DNA of 36,510 nucleotides from Virgibacillus_R byunsanensis (lineage in GTDB: Bacteria; Bacillota; Bacilli; Bacillales; Amphibacillaceae): contig NZ_JBHTKJ010000058.1 of NCBI RefSeq assembly GCF_042675965.1, positions 1 through 36,510 on the forward strand, read 5' to 3'. The notes beneath the pieces are model-generated. The model saw only the letters and a program-made list of their open reading frames with translations. It did not search any database and was not told the origin of the DNA. Shown here piece after piece: positions 6,811 through 14,043 of this stretch. Position numbers and translations under genes: made by a program. Numbering within the stretch: position 1 is the stretch's first letter; every line of letters begins with the position of its first letter.

Positions 6811-7869
6811 TCAACCTATATATTTCATCATTTTTTGATGAGATACTGGAAAAGGGAATGTATCCATGGTTTCCTGATCAACCATTTTAAGACGATCATC
6901 ATTTACTTCCTGCTGATTTGTTCTTGCTTCATAAATTTCAAGCTGCCAAATTATGTGCGAAAATACATGTTTTAAGTTTCCTTGTTTACGATTCAGCGTT
7001 ATTGAAACACCATATTCACTTTCAAACCAATTTTCTAGGTGGTCCATGCCAATTTCGTTAATCGGTACCATCGGGAATTGCCAAAGGTTAGCTAATAGTC
7101 CTTTTTCTGAACGTTTCTCTATGATGTATTGATTATGATTATTACAAATTAACAATGCAACGTAAGGAACCGTCTTTTGTTTTTTACTTTTCGATTTTAT
7201 AGGTAGTTCTTCCTCAATTCCTTCAGCAAACGCTTTACAATACTCCTGAACCGGACAAAGCATACACGATGGGGATTTCGGAGTACAAACCAATGCACCA
7301 AGTTCCATAATACCTTGATTAAATGAAGAAGGATCCTCTTTTGATATGAGCTCCTTAACATAAGACTCGAATAGTTTTTTAACACGTGGAATGGCTATAT
7401 CTTCTTCTATTTTTAATACTCTGGAGAGAACTCGCATCACATTCCCGTCTACTGCCGGTTCTGGTTGGTTAAATGCAATAGATAGGATGGCACCTTTCGT
7501 GTATGGACCCACACCTTTTAAAGCACCTAACTGATCTGGGCTTGATGGAATTTCTCCATTGTAAGTCGCAACAACTTCTCTTACTGCGTTTTGTAAGTTA
7601 CGTGCACGGGAATAGTATCCTAAACCCTCCCATACTTTTAATACCTCCTGTTCATTGGCATCGGCTAGATCATAAACAGTAGGAAACTGGTTCATAAACC
7701 GTTCAAAGTATGGGACAACTGTATCAACTTTTGTTTGTTGGAGCATAATTTCGGAGACCCAAATTTTATATGGATCCTGGTCTTTTCGCCAAGGCAGGTT
7801 TCGTTTACTTGTCTCATACCACCTTAATAAATCCTGTTGGAATGCACTTATGTTAAATTGTTGTAACAT
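6811..7869 (-). CDS. mutY: A/G-specific adenine DNA glycosylase MutY
   Basis: Base-excision repair enzyme that removes adenine mispaired with 8-oxoguanine. The HhH-GPD core is intact: catalytic Glu E40 in WVSEIMLQQT, the helix-hairpin-helix LGALKGVGPYTKGAI (115-129), and catalytic Asp D141 in AVDGNVMRVLSR. The [4Fe-4S] cluster cysteines are C195, C202, C205 and C211 (C-x6-C-x2-C-x5-C). The C-terminal 120 residues form the Nudix-like 8-oxoG recognition domain. At 352 residues it is typical. AGGAAGTGA precedes the ATG. It is divergent from yfhP, as in B. subtilis, where yfhP has been reported to repress mutY (yfhQ) transcription. Confidence 0.96.
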   Translation of the reverse strand: MLQQFNISAFQQDLLRWYETSKRNLPWRKDQDPYKIWVSEIMLQQTKVDTVVPYFERFMNQFPTVYDLADANEQEVLKVWEGLGYYSRARNLQNAVREVVATYNGEIPSSPDQLGALKGVGPYTKGAILSIAFNQPEPAVDGNVMRVLSRVLKIEEDIAIPRVKKLFESYVKELISKEDPSSFNQGIMELGALVCTPKSPSCMLCPVQEYCKAFAEGIEEELPIKSKSKKQKTVPYVALLICNNHNQYIIEKRSEKGLLANLWQFPMVPINEIGMDHLENWFESEYGVSITLNRKQGNLKHVFSHIIWQLEIYEARTNQQEVNDDRLKMVDQETMDTFPFPVSHQKMMKYIG

Positions 7870-7996
7870 TGTTTGTCACTTCCTTTATGGTACAATAATA
7901 ATAGAAGAATAGTTTCTATTTAAGCTTTAGTAAAGTACTACAGTACATATTTTTATAAAAATAAAATATCAGATATGTCCAAGGAGGACTTTCTTT

Positions 7997-8983
7997 ATGG
8001 ATACTGGAACCCATATTGTTATGGGCGTTGCATTAGGAGGGTTAGCAACACTTGATCCCGTCGTGCATAATGACCCTACACTTTTTAATGCTGTGTTAGT
8101 TGGAACAATTGTAGGTTCCCATGCGCCTGATTTTGACACCGTGCTAAAACTTAAAAATAATGCAACGTATATAAGACACCACCGGGGAGCAACACATTCT
8201 GTTCCAGCCATATTAATGTGGGGAGTCATCATTGCGGGAATTATTCATACTATCGTTCCCCATGTCAACTTTCTACATCTATGGGCCTGGACATTTCTAG
8301 CTGTGATTATTCACGTATTTGTAGATATATTTAACGCATATGGCACACAAGCATATCGCCCATTTACCAATAGGTGGGTTGCCCATGGATTTATAAACAC
8401 CTTTGATCCGTATATCTTTATGTTACATGTCGCAGGAATAATTGCTTGGGTACTAGGAGCAAACCCTGGTTATACATGGTTAAGTATATATACTGTAATC
8501 GTGCTATATTATATCAAGCGGTATATTGATAAAAGAGAAATCGTCAAAAAGATACATGATTATTTTCCAAATACCGAAGAAATTGCTACATCCCCTACCA
8601 TTAAGCAAAATACATGGCGAGTTGCAATTACAACATCATCAAATTTCTATGTAGGATCTGTCGAAAATGGGCATATCGAAATCGTTGATGAATTTGAAAA
8701 AGTACCATTACCTAATAATGAACTAATGAACCTTGCAGTACAGGACAGTAATATTTCAGCATTTCTATCGTTCTCACCGGTATACCGCTGGGAAATGAAC
8801 TATTATGATGATTTTACTGAAGTTCGATTTATTGATTTACGCTATCGTTCAAAAGAGTATTATCCATTCGTTGCAGTCGTGCAAATTGATGACAATATGC
8901 GAATTATGAGTTCCTACACTGGGTGGATATTCTCCGAACAAAAATTACAAAGTAAATTATTCATAGGTGATAATCCAGTATAA
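7997..8983 (+). CDS. yfhP: YfhP-type membrane-bound metal-dependent hydrolase (DUF457/YdjM family)
   Basis: Membrane protein of 328 residues. The N-terminal part (1-190) has several hydrophobic helices and the family's metal-ligand candidates: TGTHIVMGVALGG, GSHAPDFDT, HHRGATHS and HVFVDIFNAYGTQ. The C-terminal 140 residues are soluble and specific to the YfhP subgroup. The substrate is unknown. AAGGAGGA lies at good spacing before the ATG. In the divergent gap with mutY there is a small dyad, GTACTACAGTAC at 7935-7946, that could be an operator, consistent with the reported negative effect of B. subtilis YfhP on this locus; how a membrane hydrolase would do that is unclear. Confidence 0.9.
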   Translation: MDTGTHIVMGVALGGLATLDPVVHNDPTLFNAVLVGTIVGSHAPDFDTVLKLKNNATYIRHHRGATHSVPAILMWGVIIAGIIHTIVPHVNFLHLWAWTFLAVIIHVFVDIFNAYGTQAYRPFTNRWVAHGFINTFDPYIFMLHVAGIIAWVLGANPGYTWLSIYTVIVLYYIKRYIDKREIVKKIHDYFPNTEEIATSPTIKQNTWRVAITTSSNFYVGSVENGHIEIVDEFEKVPLPNNELMNLAVQDSNISAFLSFSPVYRWEMNYYDDFTEVRFIDLRYRSKEYYPFVAVVQIDDNMRIMSSYTGWIFSEQKLQSKLFIGDNPV

Positions 8984-9011
8984 AGCAGGTCTTAATTAGA
9001 CCTGCTTTTAT
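8982..9011. terminator. Bidirectional terminator between yfhP and yfhH
   Basis: AAAGCAGGTCT / AGACCTGCTTT with a short AATT loop and a TTTTAT tail on the plus strand. It overlaps the yfhP stop codon and serves the convergent yfhH as well. Confidence 0.85.
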
Positions 9012-9017
9012 CAGTTA

Positions 9018-9350
9018 TTAGTCTAATTTTTTACCTAATAGCGAGATTGGTATGGCCACTTCTTTTTCGTATATTTCATCTAATAAGTTGACCCGATGTC
9101 CCCAGGCGAATACTCCATTTATATAGTTAACTTTATACGTATGACCTGGATCACCATTCAATTCATACCTCTCACCAGCTTTAAAATCCTCTGGGTTTAA
9201 AGTATATGCCAGAGCTACCTGCATTTTACGCTCGTTAATTGCCACTTCACTAACATTACCAAGCTGCTCTGCTTTTTGTACTTTTTCTTTTAATTTGCCA
9301 ATTTCTGTACGTAGTTGTTCTATTGTATAATCACTATATCGATAATCCAT
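9018..9350 (-). CDS. yfhH: YfhH family protein (DUF1811)
   Basis: 110-residue cytosolic protein of unknown function found across Bacillaceae. The N-terminal 50 residues are charged and helical (YSDYTIEQLRTEIGKLKEKV), with a predicted coiled coil. The C-terminal part has the conserved FKAGERYELNGDPGHTYKV and NGVFAWGHRVN stretches of an SH3-like beta fold. GGGAG lies 10 bases upstream of the ATG. In B. subtilis it lies beside recX; here an SDR gene on the other strand has come between them. Confidence 0.88.
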   Translation of the reverse strand: MDYRYSDYTIEQLRTEIGKLKEKVQKAEQLGNVSEVAINERKMQVALAYTLNPEDFKAGERYELNGDPGHTYKVNYINGVFAWGHRVNLLDEIYEKEVAIPISLLGKKLD

Positions 9351-9451
9351 TTTTACATATCTCCCTTCTTTATCATTTTACATTTTACCAAGACTCTAAG
9401 ACAATAGAAATGAATATGAAGTAAATAAACATTTACTGGGAGGAAATATCG

Positions 9452-10111
9452 ATGCCGAATGTTGCAATTACTGGAGCTGGAAGCGGTCTGGGTCGAGAAC
9501 TAGCTCTTTATTACGCAAAAAATGACTACACTGTTTTTTTACTAGGACGAACCGATACAAAACTACATATCGTACAAAATGAAATTCTTGAAAATGGCGG
9601 GAACGCCGAAGTTGTTTTATGCGATGTTCGTGAATATGCATCTGTTAGTATCGCATTTCAGCAAATCGGACAATTAGATGTACTTATTAATAATGCTGGA
9701 ATTGGTATTTTTGGTCCAGTTGAAGATTATACCATAGATGAAATTGAAGATACGTTAAACACTAATGTTAAAGGGGCAATTCTCACTGTTCAATCCGCGT
9801 TACCTTTAATTCGTGCTAGTAATGGACGGATTTTAACCATTATTTCAACTGCAGGTCTACGTGGAAAAGTAAATGAATCCATTTATTGTGCAAGTAAATT
9901 TGCTGTTAAAGGATTTACCGAAAGCCTGCAAAAAGAATGGGAAGATGCTTCGTTTACCATTACCTCGGTTTATATGGGTGGAATGAACACTCCATTTTGG
10001 GAAAACTCTACTCATGTGAATGATCCATCCCGTTTAAAGGGTCCTAAAGAAGTAGCTGCACAAATTTATCAGGAGGATGACGGAAGAAAGGAAATTCTTA
10101 TCGATAAATAG
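9452..10111 (+). CDS. Short-chain dehydrogenase/reductase (SDR)
   Basis: Classical SDR oxidoreductase, 219 residues, cytosolic. The Rossmann fold has the cofactor motif TGAGSGLG near residues 7-14 and an Arg at the end of beta-2 (LGRTD), favouring NADP(H). NNAG follows near residue 81. The catalytic Ser is in TIISTAGLRG and the Tyr and Lys in SIYCASKFA, all intact. The short C-terminus without a long substrate-binding loop gives no hint of substrate. It resembles B. subtilis YueD/YvaG-like reductases rather than FabL, although FabL (also an SDR) is missing from its usual place beside the spore protein gene. GGGAGGAAAT precedes the ATG. Repeat D2 begins directly after the stop. Confidence 0.88.
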   Translation: MPNVAITGAGSGLGRELALYYAKNDYTVFLLGRTDTKLHIVQNEILENGGNAEVVLCDVREYASVSIAFQQIGQLDVLINNAGIGIFGPVEDYTIDEIEDTLNTNVKGAILTVQSALPLIRASNGRILTIISTAGLRGKVNESIYCASKFAVKGFTESLQKEWEDASFTITSVYMGGMNTPFWENSTHVNDPSRLKGPKEVAAQIYQEDDGRKEILIDK

Positions 10112-10112
10112 A

Positions 10113-10272
10113 TAAGAGCAAAAAATCTCGAAGCACCCTTACAGGCTAAGTTCGCCACGTCCTCGAAAAAGAAGTTTGCTTTTTCTCTGTTATAGCGTAC
10201 GTCGAAGCTGGACATGGCTTTCACAGTAAATGAATTATCCAATGCTCCAGATTTTATAACTTCCTGGTGTAT
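10113..10272 (+). repeat. Repeat D, copy D2
   Basis: Diverged second copy of D1, sharing CACCCTTACAGGCTA..GTTC.CCACGTCCTCG, AAAAAGAAGTT and the shared tail (GAAGCTGGACATGGCTT, TTATCCAATGCTCC, TTTTATAACTTCC). The DnaA-box position reads TTATCCAAT, decayed. Confidence 0.8.
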
Positions 10273-10310
10273 AAAAGTTACTCGACTACTTCTTGGAAGT
10301 GGTCGAGTTA
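10273..10310 (-). terminator. Rho-independent terminator of recX
   Basis: Minus-strand stem ACTCGACCACTTC / GAAGTAGTCGAGT, loop CAA, followed by AACTTTTAT. Confidence 0.8.
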
Positions 10311-10313
10311 ACA

Positions 10314-11132
10314 TTAGTTACTTTCATTAATGCTTTCGTCTAAAAACGTATTGATTAGATCAATGGAAAATCCTTTTTTATACAACGCTTCTTTCATTTT
10401 ATTTCGTAATGAGAAGCCTGAAAATTTCCTTTCATGCTTACGGAGTAATTTCTCACCATGGTGCTGTATGGCAGTCCATTGGGCATCGTCATCTTTTTCG
10501 TCTTTCATATCTGCAAGTACTTCTTTAATAACATCTTGTGAAAAGCCTTTTTGCATTAAAGTCGCTTGCAAACTTTGGAGTAGCTGTTTGTATGAATGTT
10601 TTGATTGCTGTTGCAGCTTCTTGCTTGTCCATTTTTGGGCCTTCTCAAATTGTAGATCAAAAGAATACTTTTCAACTGCTTGGTCGGCAATTTGAGCGGT
10701 CACACCTTTTTCCATAAGTTCTTTCTTTACAAGTCTTGGACCTTTATTTGATGTATGAATACGAGTTTCAACAAATGCCTCAGCAAATTGCGTATCATCA
10801 ATTAGGTTTTCAGCATGAAGCTTATCCATGATTTTAGTTATATGTTCTTCATCTACCTCTTTTTTTGTTAGATAATCATAAATTTCCTTTTTAGTACGCA
10901 TACGATAGCTTAAATAGTTAATCGCAAGGGTATATGACTTATGTAGTGTGTCTTTTTGGATTAGTGTCGTAACCATGGAGTCGTCTAACTCAAGACCTTT
11001 TCTAAGTTTGTATTCAATCAATACAGATTCATCTACACTAAAACCATATTTCTCACCATGTCCATCATCCAAGAAGATATTGTACCGATTCTTACGTTTT
11101 TTCTGTGTAGTGATCCGAGCAATTTCTGTCAA
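10314..11132 (-). CDS. recX: Regulatory protein RecX
   Basis: Modulator of RecA filaments in recombination and the SOS response; it acts in the cytosol. The 272 residues are the long form usual in Bacilli. The three-helix RecX repeats are visible, for example NYLSYRMRTKKEIYDYLTKK, LIDDTQFAEAFVETR, GPRLVKKELMEKGV and FSLRNKMKEALYKKGF. The start is a TTG at 11132, supported by AAAGGGGTGA six bases ahead; no ATG fits. Divergent from the YfhF-type epimerase, as in B. subtilis. Confidence 0.93.
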   Translation of the reverse strand: MTEIARITTQKKRKNRYNIFLDDGHGEKYGFSVDESVLIEYKLRKGLELDDSMVTTLIQKDTLHKSYTLAINYLSYRMRTKKEIYDYLTKKEVDEEHITKIMDKLHAENLIDDTQFAEAFVETRIHTSNKGPRLVKKELMEKGVTAQIADQAVEKYSFDLQFEKAQKWTSKKLQQQSKHSYKQLLQSLQATLMQKGFSQDVIKEVLADMKDEKDDDAQWTAIQHHGEKLLRKHERKFSGFSLRNKMKEALYKKGFSIDLINTFLDESINESN

Positions 11133-11164
11133 AAGTATTCACCCCTTTCATTAAATAATAACAA

Positions 11165-11250
11165 AACTAAAGCAAAAGTGCCCGTATAGTGACGTATGGA
11201 CTATGCCCGCGCATCGCCGGTGATTTTTAGCTTGGACACTACAGTAAGAA
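11165..11250 (+). repeat. Truncated repeat C, copy C3
   Basis: Matches the first about 55 bases of C (AGCAAAAGTGCCCGTATAG, GACGTATGGAC, GCCCGCGCATCG) and then jumps to the shared tail (AGCTTGGACACTACAGTAAG). The interior of C is deleted. Confidence 0.7.
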
Positions 11251-11303
11251 TCGAATAGTAACATATAATAGTAATACTAATACTTATTATTGGAGTGTGT
11301 CAT

Positions 11304-12191
11304 ATGAATATTTTAATTACTGGTGGAACTGGGTTTGTTGGTACAAACCTTTCAAAGGCATTAGTAGAAAAAGGTCATCTGGTCTACATAATTACTAGAA
11401 CACCCGACAGACACCCAAACACAGACAAGATCACTTTCATAAATTATGATGATGATACAGCTAATCTTCCTGTTATTCATGCGGTGATTAACCTTGCAGG
11501 TGAATCACTGTTTGGCTATTGGACCAAAAAGAAAAAGGAAGCCATTTTATCAAGCAGAATAGAAGCTACTGAGTCAGTCATGGAGTTTATAAAAAAGTTG
11601 GAGAAAAAACCTACTGTCTTCATAAGTGGCTCAGCTATTGGATATTACGGAACTTCACAGGATTTAATTTTCACAGAGGATACAACACAGCCTGGAGATG
11701 ATTTTCTGGCAAGCGTCACAAAAAAATGGGAACAAACAGCTAAACAAGCCGAAGAATTAGATATCCGTACCGTTTATACTAGGTTCGGGGTTATATTAGG
11801 TGATGAAGGGGCATTGCCCTACATGAGTCTACCTGTGAAAATGTTTGCTGGCGGAAAAATAGGTAATGGTGAGCAATGGATATCTTGGGTGCATATTGAT
11901 GATGTAGTAAACATGATTTTATTTTGCTTATTTAATGAACACATAAAAGGGCCTGTAAATGTCACTTCCCCCAATCCAAAGCGAAACAAAGACTTTACTA
12001 AAATTTTGGCAACTGTTCTAAAACGACCCTATTGGTTTCCCGCTCCATCTCCAATTATACGTACAGTAATTGGTGAAATGAGTCATTTAATTACGAAGGG
12101 ACAATATGTTTTACCTAAAAAAACCCAGGATCAAAATTATCAATTTAAGTACCCATATCTAGAAGAAGCATTACGTGAAATATATCATTAA
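11304..12191 (+). CDS. yfhF: TIGR01777 family NAD-dependent epimerase-like protein (YfhF)
   Basis: Extended-SDR protein of unknown substrate, 295 residues, cytosolic. The nucleotide-binding motif GGTGFVGTNL is at the very N-terminus, followed by the family hallmarks INLAGESLFGYW, SGSAIGYYG and RFGVILGDEGALP. The C-terminal 50 residues are the DUF1731 region (APSPIIRTVIGEMSHLI). GGAGTG precedes the ATG at 11304 by seven bases; the open frame begins three codons earlier without a better site. Divergent from recX. The downstream gap holds the leader of the GNAT gene. Confidence 0.92.
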   Translation: MNILITGGTGFVGTNLSKALVEKGHLVYIITRTPDRHPNTDKITFINYDDDTANLPVIHAVINLAGESLFGYWTKKKKEAILSSRIEATESVMEFIKKLEKKPTVFISGSAIGYYGTSQDLIFTEDTTQPGDDFLASVTKKWEQTAKQAEELDIRTVYTRFGVILGDEGALPYMSLPVKMFAGGKIGNGEQWISWVHIDDVVNMILFCLFNEHIKGPVNVTSPNPKRNKDFTKILATVLKRPYWFPAPSPIIRTVIGEMSHLITKGQYVLPKKTQDQNYQFKYPYLEEALREIYH

Positions 12192-12281
12192 AGCACCCTG
12201 AAAAATTTGTCACATATTTTGTTTAAAAAAAGATTTTCTTTTCGTGAAAAAATGTGTAAAATTAGATTACCAAAAAGGTAT

Positions 12282-12451
12282 GTTTTAGGGAAGGCAAATG
12301 GTGCGCCACCAGTTATTAGAACTGGTTCTAATGGGTTCGATTCCCATCCCGAATTTTTGTTGAACGTTAACTAAAAATTCGCGGGTGGGGCCTTACTGGA
12401 TTTCCTTATGGATGTAACTACCCCCCCTGCAATAATAGGAGGGGCTTTTTT
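12282..12451 (+). ncRNA. Structured tRNA-like 5' leader of the GNAT gene
   Basis: The stretch 12284-12354 fits a tRNA cloverleaf in order and size. There is a 7-base acceptor strand 12284-12290 with 5 of 7 pairs to 12348-12354. A D arm GGC/GCC (12293-12295 with 12305-12307) has a GG-containing loop. A 5-bp anticodon-like stem CCAGT/ACTGG has a 7-base loop (12314-12320), then a 5-base variable loop, and a perfect T arm ATGGG-TTCGATT-CCCAT (12331-12347). The loop lacks U33 and there is no CCA end, so it is not an ordinary tRNA. The T arm overlaps an alternative helix: 12342-12350 plus 12351-12358 pair with 12373-12390, about 18 bp with one bulged C. A possible -10 (TAAAAT, 12257-12262) lies upstream. 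See findings. Confidence 0.6.
12421..12451 (+). terminator. Attenuator-like hairpin that buries the GNAT ribosome site
   Basis: CCCCCCCT (12421-12428) pairs with AGGAGGGG (12437-12444), seven of eight positions, 8-base loop, followed by C and six T. The 3' arm is the Shine-Dalgarno sequence of the gene starting at 12452, so the fold can end transcription and also block translation. Confidence 0.7.
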
Positions 12452-13009
12452 ATGCTAAAAAACCGTGAGTTACATGAGGTTCCTGTGTTATTTGATTTTT
12501 TATCACATCCAGATGTCTTTCCATATGTAAGACAAAAAGCAGATACTAGTGATGGCTATTATTTTGTGACGAAGCAAACGATTGAAGCAGAAGAAAATGG
12601 TGAACTAATTTCTAGGACGATTCTTGATGAATATCATCAACCTATTGGCACGATTAATTTATTTGATATTCATAACCAGCACGGTTTTTTGGCAACATGG
12701 ATCGGACATCCATACTTCGGAAAAGGGTACAATAAACTCGCCAAAGAGCTGTTCTTTGAGGAATTGTTTTATAGGATTGGTGTAAAAGCTGTATTTATGA
12801 AAATACGTAAGAAAAACATGCGGTCCCTTAAAGCAGTTTTGAAGCTACCTTATGCTAATCTAGGAAATAGTCTTTATCCAGAAGTTTACGAGAAAATTAA
12901 TGGATCTGAGGATATATATGATCTTTTTGTAATTTCAAAAGAACAATATGCAGCTTATACACAGTTTACATTAGCCGATGATGTTGGTAGTGGCGAAGAA
13001 GTTTCATAG
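12452..13009 (+). CDS. GNAT family N-acetyltransferase (RimJ/RimL-like)
   Basis: Cytosolic acetyltransferase using acetyl-CoA; the acceptor is unknown. The 185 residues show the GNAT fold: N-terminal ELHEVPVLFDFLSHPDVFPYVR, strand beta-4 QPIGTINLFDI, then the acetyl-CoA binding motif A as GFLATWIGHPYFGKGYN (the [RQ]xxGx[GA] position reads YFGKGY) and the helix NKLAKELFFEELF. AGGAGGGG is 7 bases before the ATG but is locked inside a terminator-like hairpin, so expression is likely controlled by the leader RNA. The 20-residue tail (TLADDVGSGEEVS) is acidic and may be disordered. The yfhE gene follows 51 bases later on the same strand and may be co-transcribed. Confidence 0.85.
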   Translation: MLKNRELHEVPVLFDFLSHPDVFPYVRQKADTSDGYYFVTKQTIEAEENGELISRTILDEYHQPIGTINLFDIHNQHGFLATWIGHPYFGKGYNKLAKELFFEELFYRIGVKAVFMKIRKKNMRSLKAVLKLPYANLGNSLYPEVYEKINGSEDIYDLFVISKEQYAAYTQFTLADDVGSGEEVS

Positions 13010-13060
13010 TATATTTTTTTCATGTTAGGACATCCTAAGAAACAAAGTGAGGGATCTTTT

Positions 13061-13192
13061 ATGAAAAAGAAATCAAGTCACGAACAGCGCGAAAAGTTTT
13101 TATCTAAGACACAAGAGGTACTTTATCAGAGAGAATTTAAACATGCTGATAAGGTATATAAACAACTTTCCCAACGAGGAAATCGAAGCTAA
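13061..13192 (+). CDS. yfhE: YfhE family small protein
   Basis: 43-residue basic protein beginning MKKKSSHEQREKF, with the conserved block LSKTQEVLYQREFKHADK that marks the YfhE family of Bacillaceae. Function unknown; no membrane segment. GTGAGGG lies 7 bases before the ATG. In B. subtilis yfhE adjoins yfhF; here the GNAT gene with its leader sits between them. A perfect small dyad (TTAGGACATCCTAA, 13025-13038) precedes the ribosome site. The stop codon lies inside the terminator hairpin. Confidence 0.78.
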   Translation: MKKKSSHEQREKFLSKTQEVLYQREFKHADKVYKQLSQRGNRS

Positions 13193-13215
13193 TCACTTCG
13201 GTTTCTTCTTTTTTA
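13184..13215 (+). terminator. Rho-independent terminator of yfhE
   Basis: CGAAG / CTTCG stem with a 7-base loop that includes the stop codon, then GTTTCTTCTTTTTT. Confidence 0.7.
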
Positions 13216-13221
13216 GTATAA

Positions 13222-13409
13222 CTTGGAAAACAGTTTATGATTACTACAACCAGTTCTGATAGCGAAACATCGCATGGAAGAAAAGTTTTTTCCCTTTTCA
13301 AGGCACCCAAGAGATAATCAGTTCGACTCCGTGTGGTAAAAGCATCCACACTACACGATCCGCTTATGCTTGTCGTGTCTTTCAAGATGCTTCTAGTTTT
13401 TGTTCTCGT
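13222..13409 (-). repeat. Inverted hybrid repeat: B core (B4) with a D-type tail
   Basis: Read on the minus strand, 13395-13302 is the B core, diverged (AGAAGCATCTTGAAAGACAC..CATAAGCGGATCG), and 13290-13222 continues with D-type sequence (GCGATGTTTCGCT, then AACTGGTTGTAG). This is the only copy in reverse orientation and is a B/D mosaic. The stretch 13193-13586 contains no gene; it holds this repeat and the DnaA-box cluster. Confidence 0.7.
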
Positions 13410-13581
13410 TTATCCACATTATATAAACATGCTGTTAATAACTTGTATAAATAGCGATCTATAAAGGGGGGTTATACACACCCTAATTGTGCATAACTTC
13501 TGCTTCGAATGTGGATAGTGTGGATTGTGGCATTGATGTTTGTGTGTAAGTGGATTTATATGTTGATAACTCTGTGGATAC
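13410..13581. other. DnaA-box cluster
   Basis: Three exact TTATNCACA 9-mers: 13410-13418 (TTATCCACA, +), 13472-13480 (TTATACACA, +) and 13488-13496 (TTATGCACA, -). The last two form an inverted pair. One-mismatch boxes are at 13510-13518, 13541-13549, 13561-13569 and 13573-13581 (all minus), plus a two-mismatch box at 13519-13527. It lies between convergent genes, so it is not a promoter. Confidence 0.6.
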
Positions 13582-13586
13582 ATTAA

Positions 13587-13883
13587 TCACACTGTCTTAG
13601 TTTTATCCTCCAATTCCATCCTTGTTAGTAAAACCTTATTAGCCTTTTGCATTGTGTCCTTCTTTCGATCACCAAACCCGTATCCAACCATAATGTTTGC
13701 TACTTCAAATAATAATACAGCTTGCCAAATGGCAGCTTTTTTTATATTCCACAAATAAATTACAACAGTATTATTATCCATTATTTCTATTTCAAATTCT
13801 TCATCACTATACACAGCCTGTAATATATTACACTTGGTTAGGCTTGTAATCGTTGTGTGGTATAAAATTAAACACCCCATCAT
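13587..13883 (-). CDS. Hypothetical protein, 98 residues
   Basis: I do not recognise this protein. It begins MMGCLILYHTTITSLTK, has an acidic strand-like part (YSDEEFEIEIMDNNTVVIYLW), a hydrophobic helix AAIWQAVLLFEVANIMVGYGFG, and a basic C-terminus. GAGGAG lies 10 bases before the ATG at 13883; an in-frame TTG at 13901 overlaps that site and is not favoured. It is divergent from the XRE regulator at 14044, with two TGTTC-N7-GAACA sites just upstream of it, so it is probably the regulator's target. It could be the toxin or effector half of a small regulated pair, but nothing in the sequence proves that. Confidence 0.6.
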   Translation of the reverse strand: MMGCLILYHTTITSLTKCNILQAVYSDEEFEIEIMDNNTVVIYLWNIKKAAIWQAVLLFEVANIMVGYGFGDRKKDTMQKANKVLLTRMELEDKTKTV

Positions 13884-13903
13884 AGTAGGTCTGCTCCTCA
13901 AAT

Positions 13904-13947
13904 TGTTCTTTTAAAGAACATTATAATATATGTTCCAAAACAGAACA
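13904..13947. promoter_or_regulatory. Twin operators TGTTC-N7-GAACA
   Basis: 13904-13920 (TGTTCTTTTAAAGAACA) and 13931-13947 (TGTTCCAAAACAGAACA) have identical half-sites and 7-base spacers, centres 27 bases apart, with an AT-rich TATAAT-like stretch (13922-13930) between them. They lie 20 bases upstream of the hypothetical gene and 97 bases before the XRE gene. They differ from the Bacillus LexA box (CGAAC-N4-GTTCG). Confidence 0.65.
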
Positions 13948-14043
13948 AAGAAGTGGCATTTCTTTCCTCTTAATCATGATAGGATTAATGGTAATTCATA
14001 AGGAACAAATATTCCAAATCCAATTTCTAAGAGTGTGATAATC

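Noticed and set aside
9452..10111. FabL (enoyl-ACP reductase)
   Set aside because: The protein is a classical SDR with Ser-Tyr-Lys in YxxxK form and lacks FabL features; position alone does not support the name.
10330..11154. Plus-strand frames inside recX
   Set aside because: Shadows of recX, which has a TTG start with a strong ribosome site.
12282..12451. T-box riboswitch or ordinary tRNA gene
   Set aside because: No T-box Stem I or UGGN bulge motif, and too short; as a tRNA it lacks U33, a stable acceptor stem and CCA.
13137..13385. Frames starting MKDTTSIS in B-type repeats (also 31067-31303)
   Set aside because: They are products of the repeat arm and continue into unrelated sequence at each copy.
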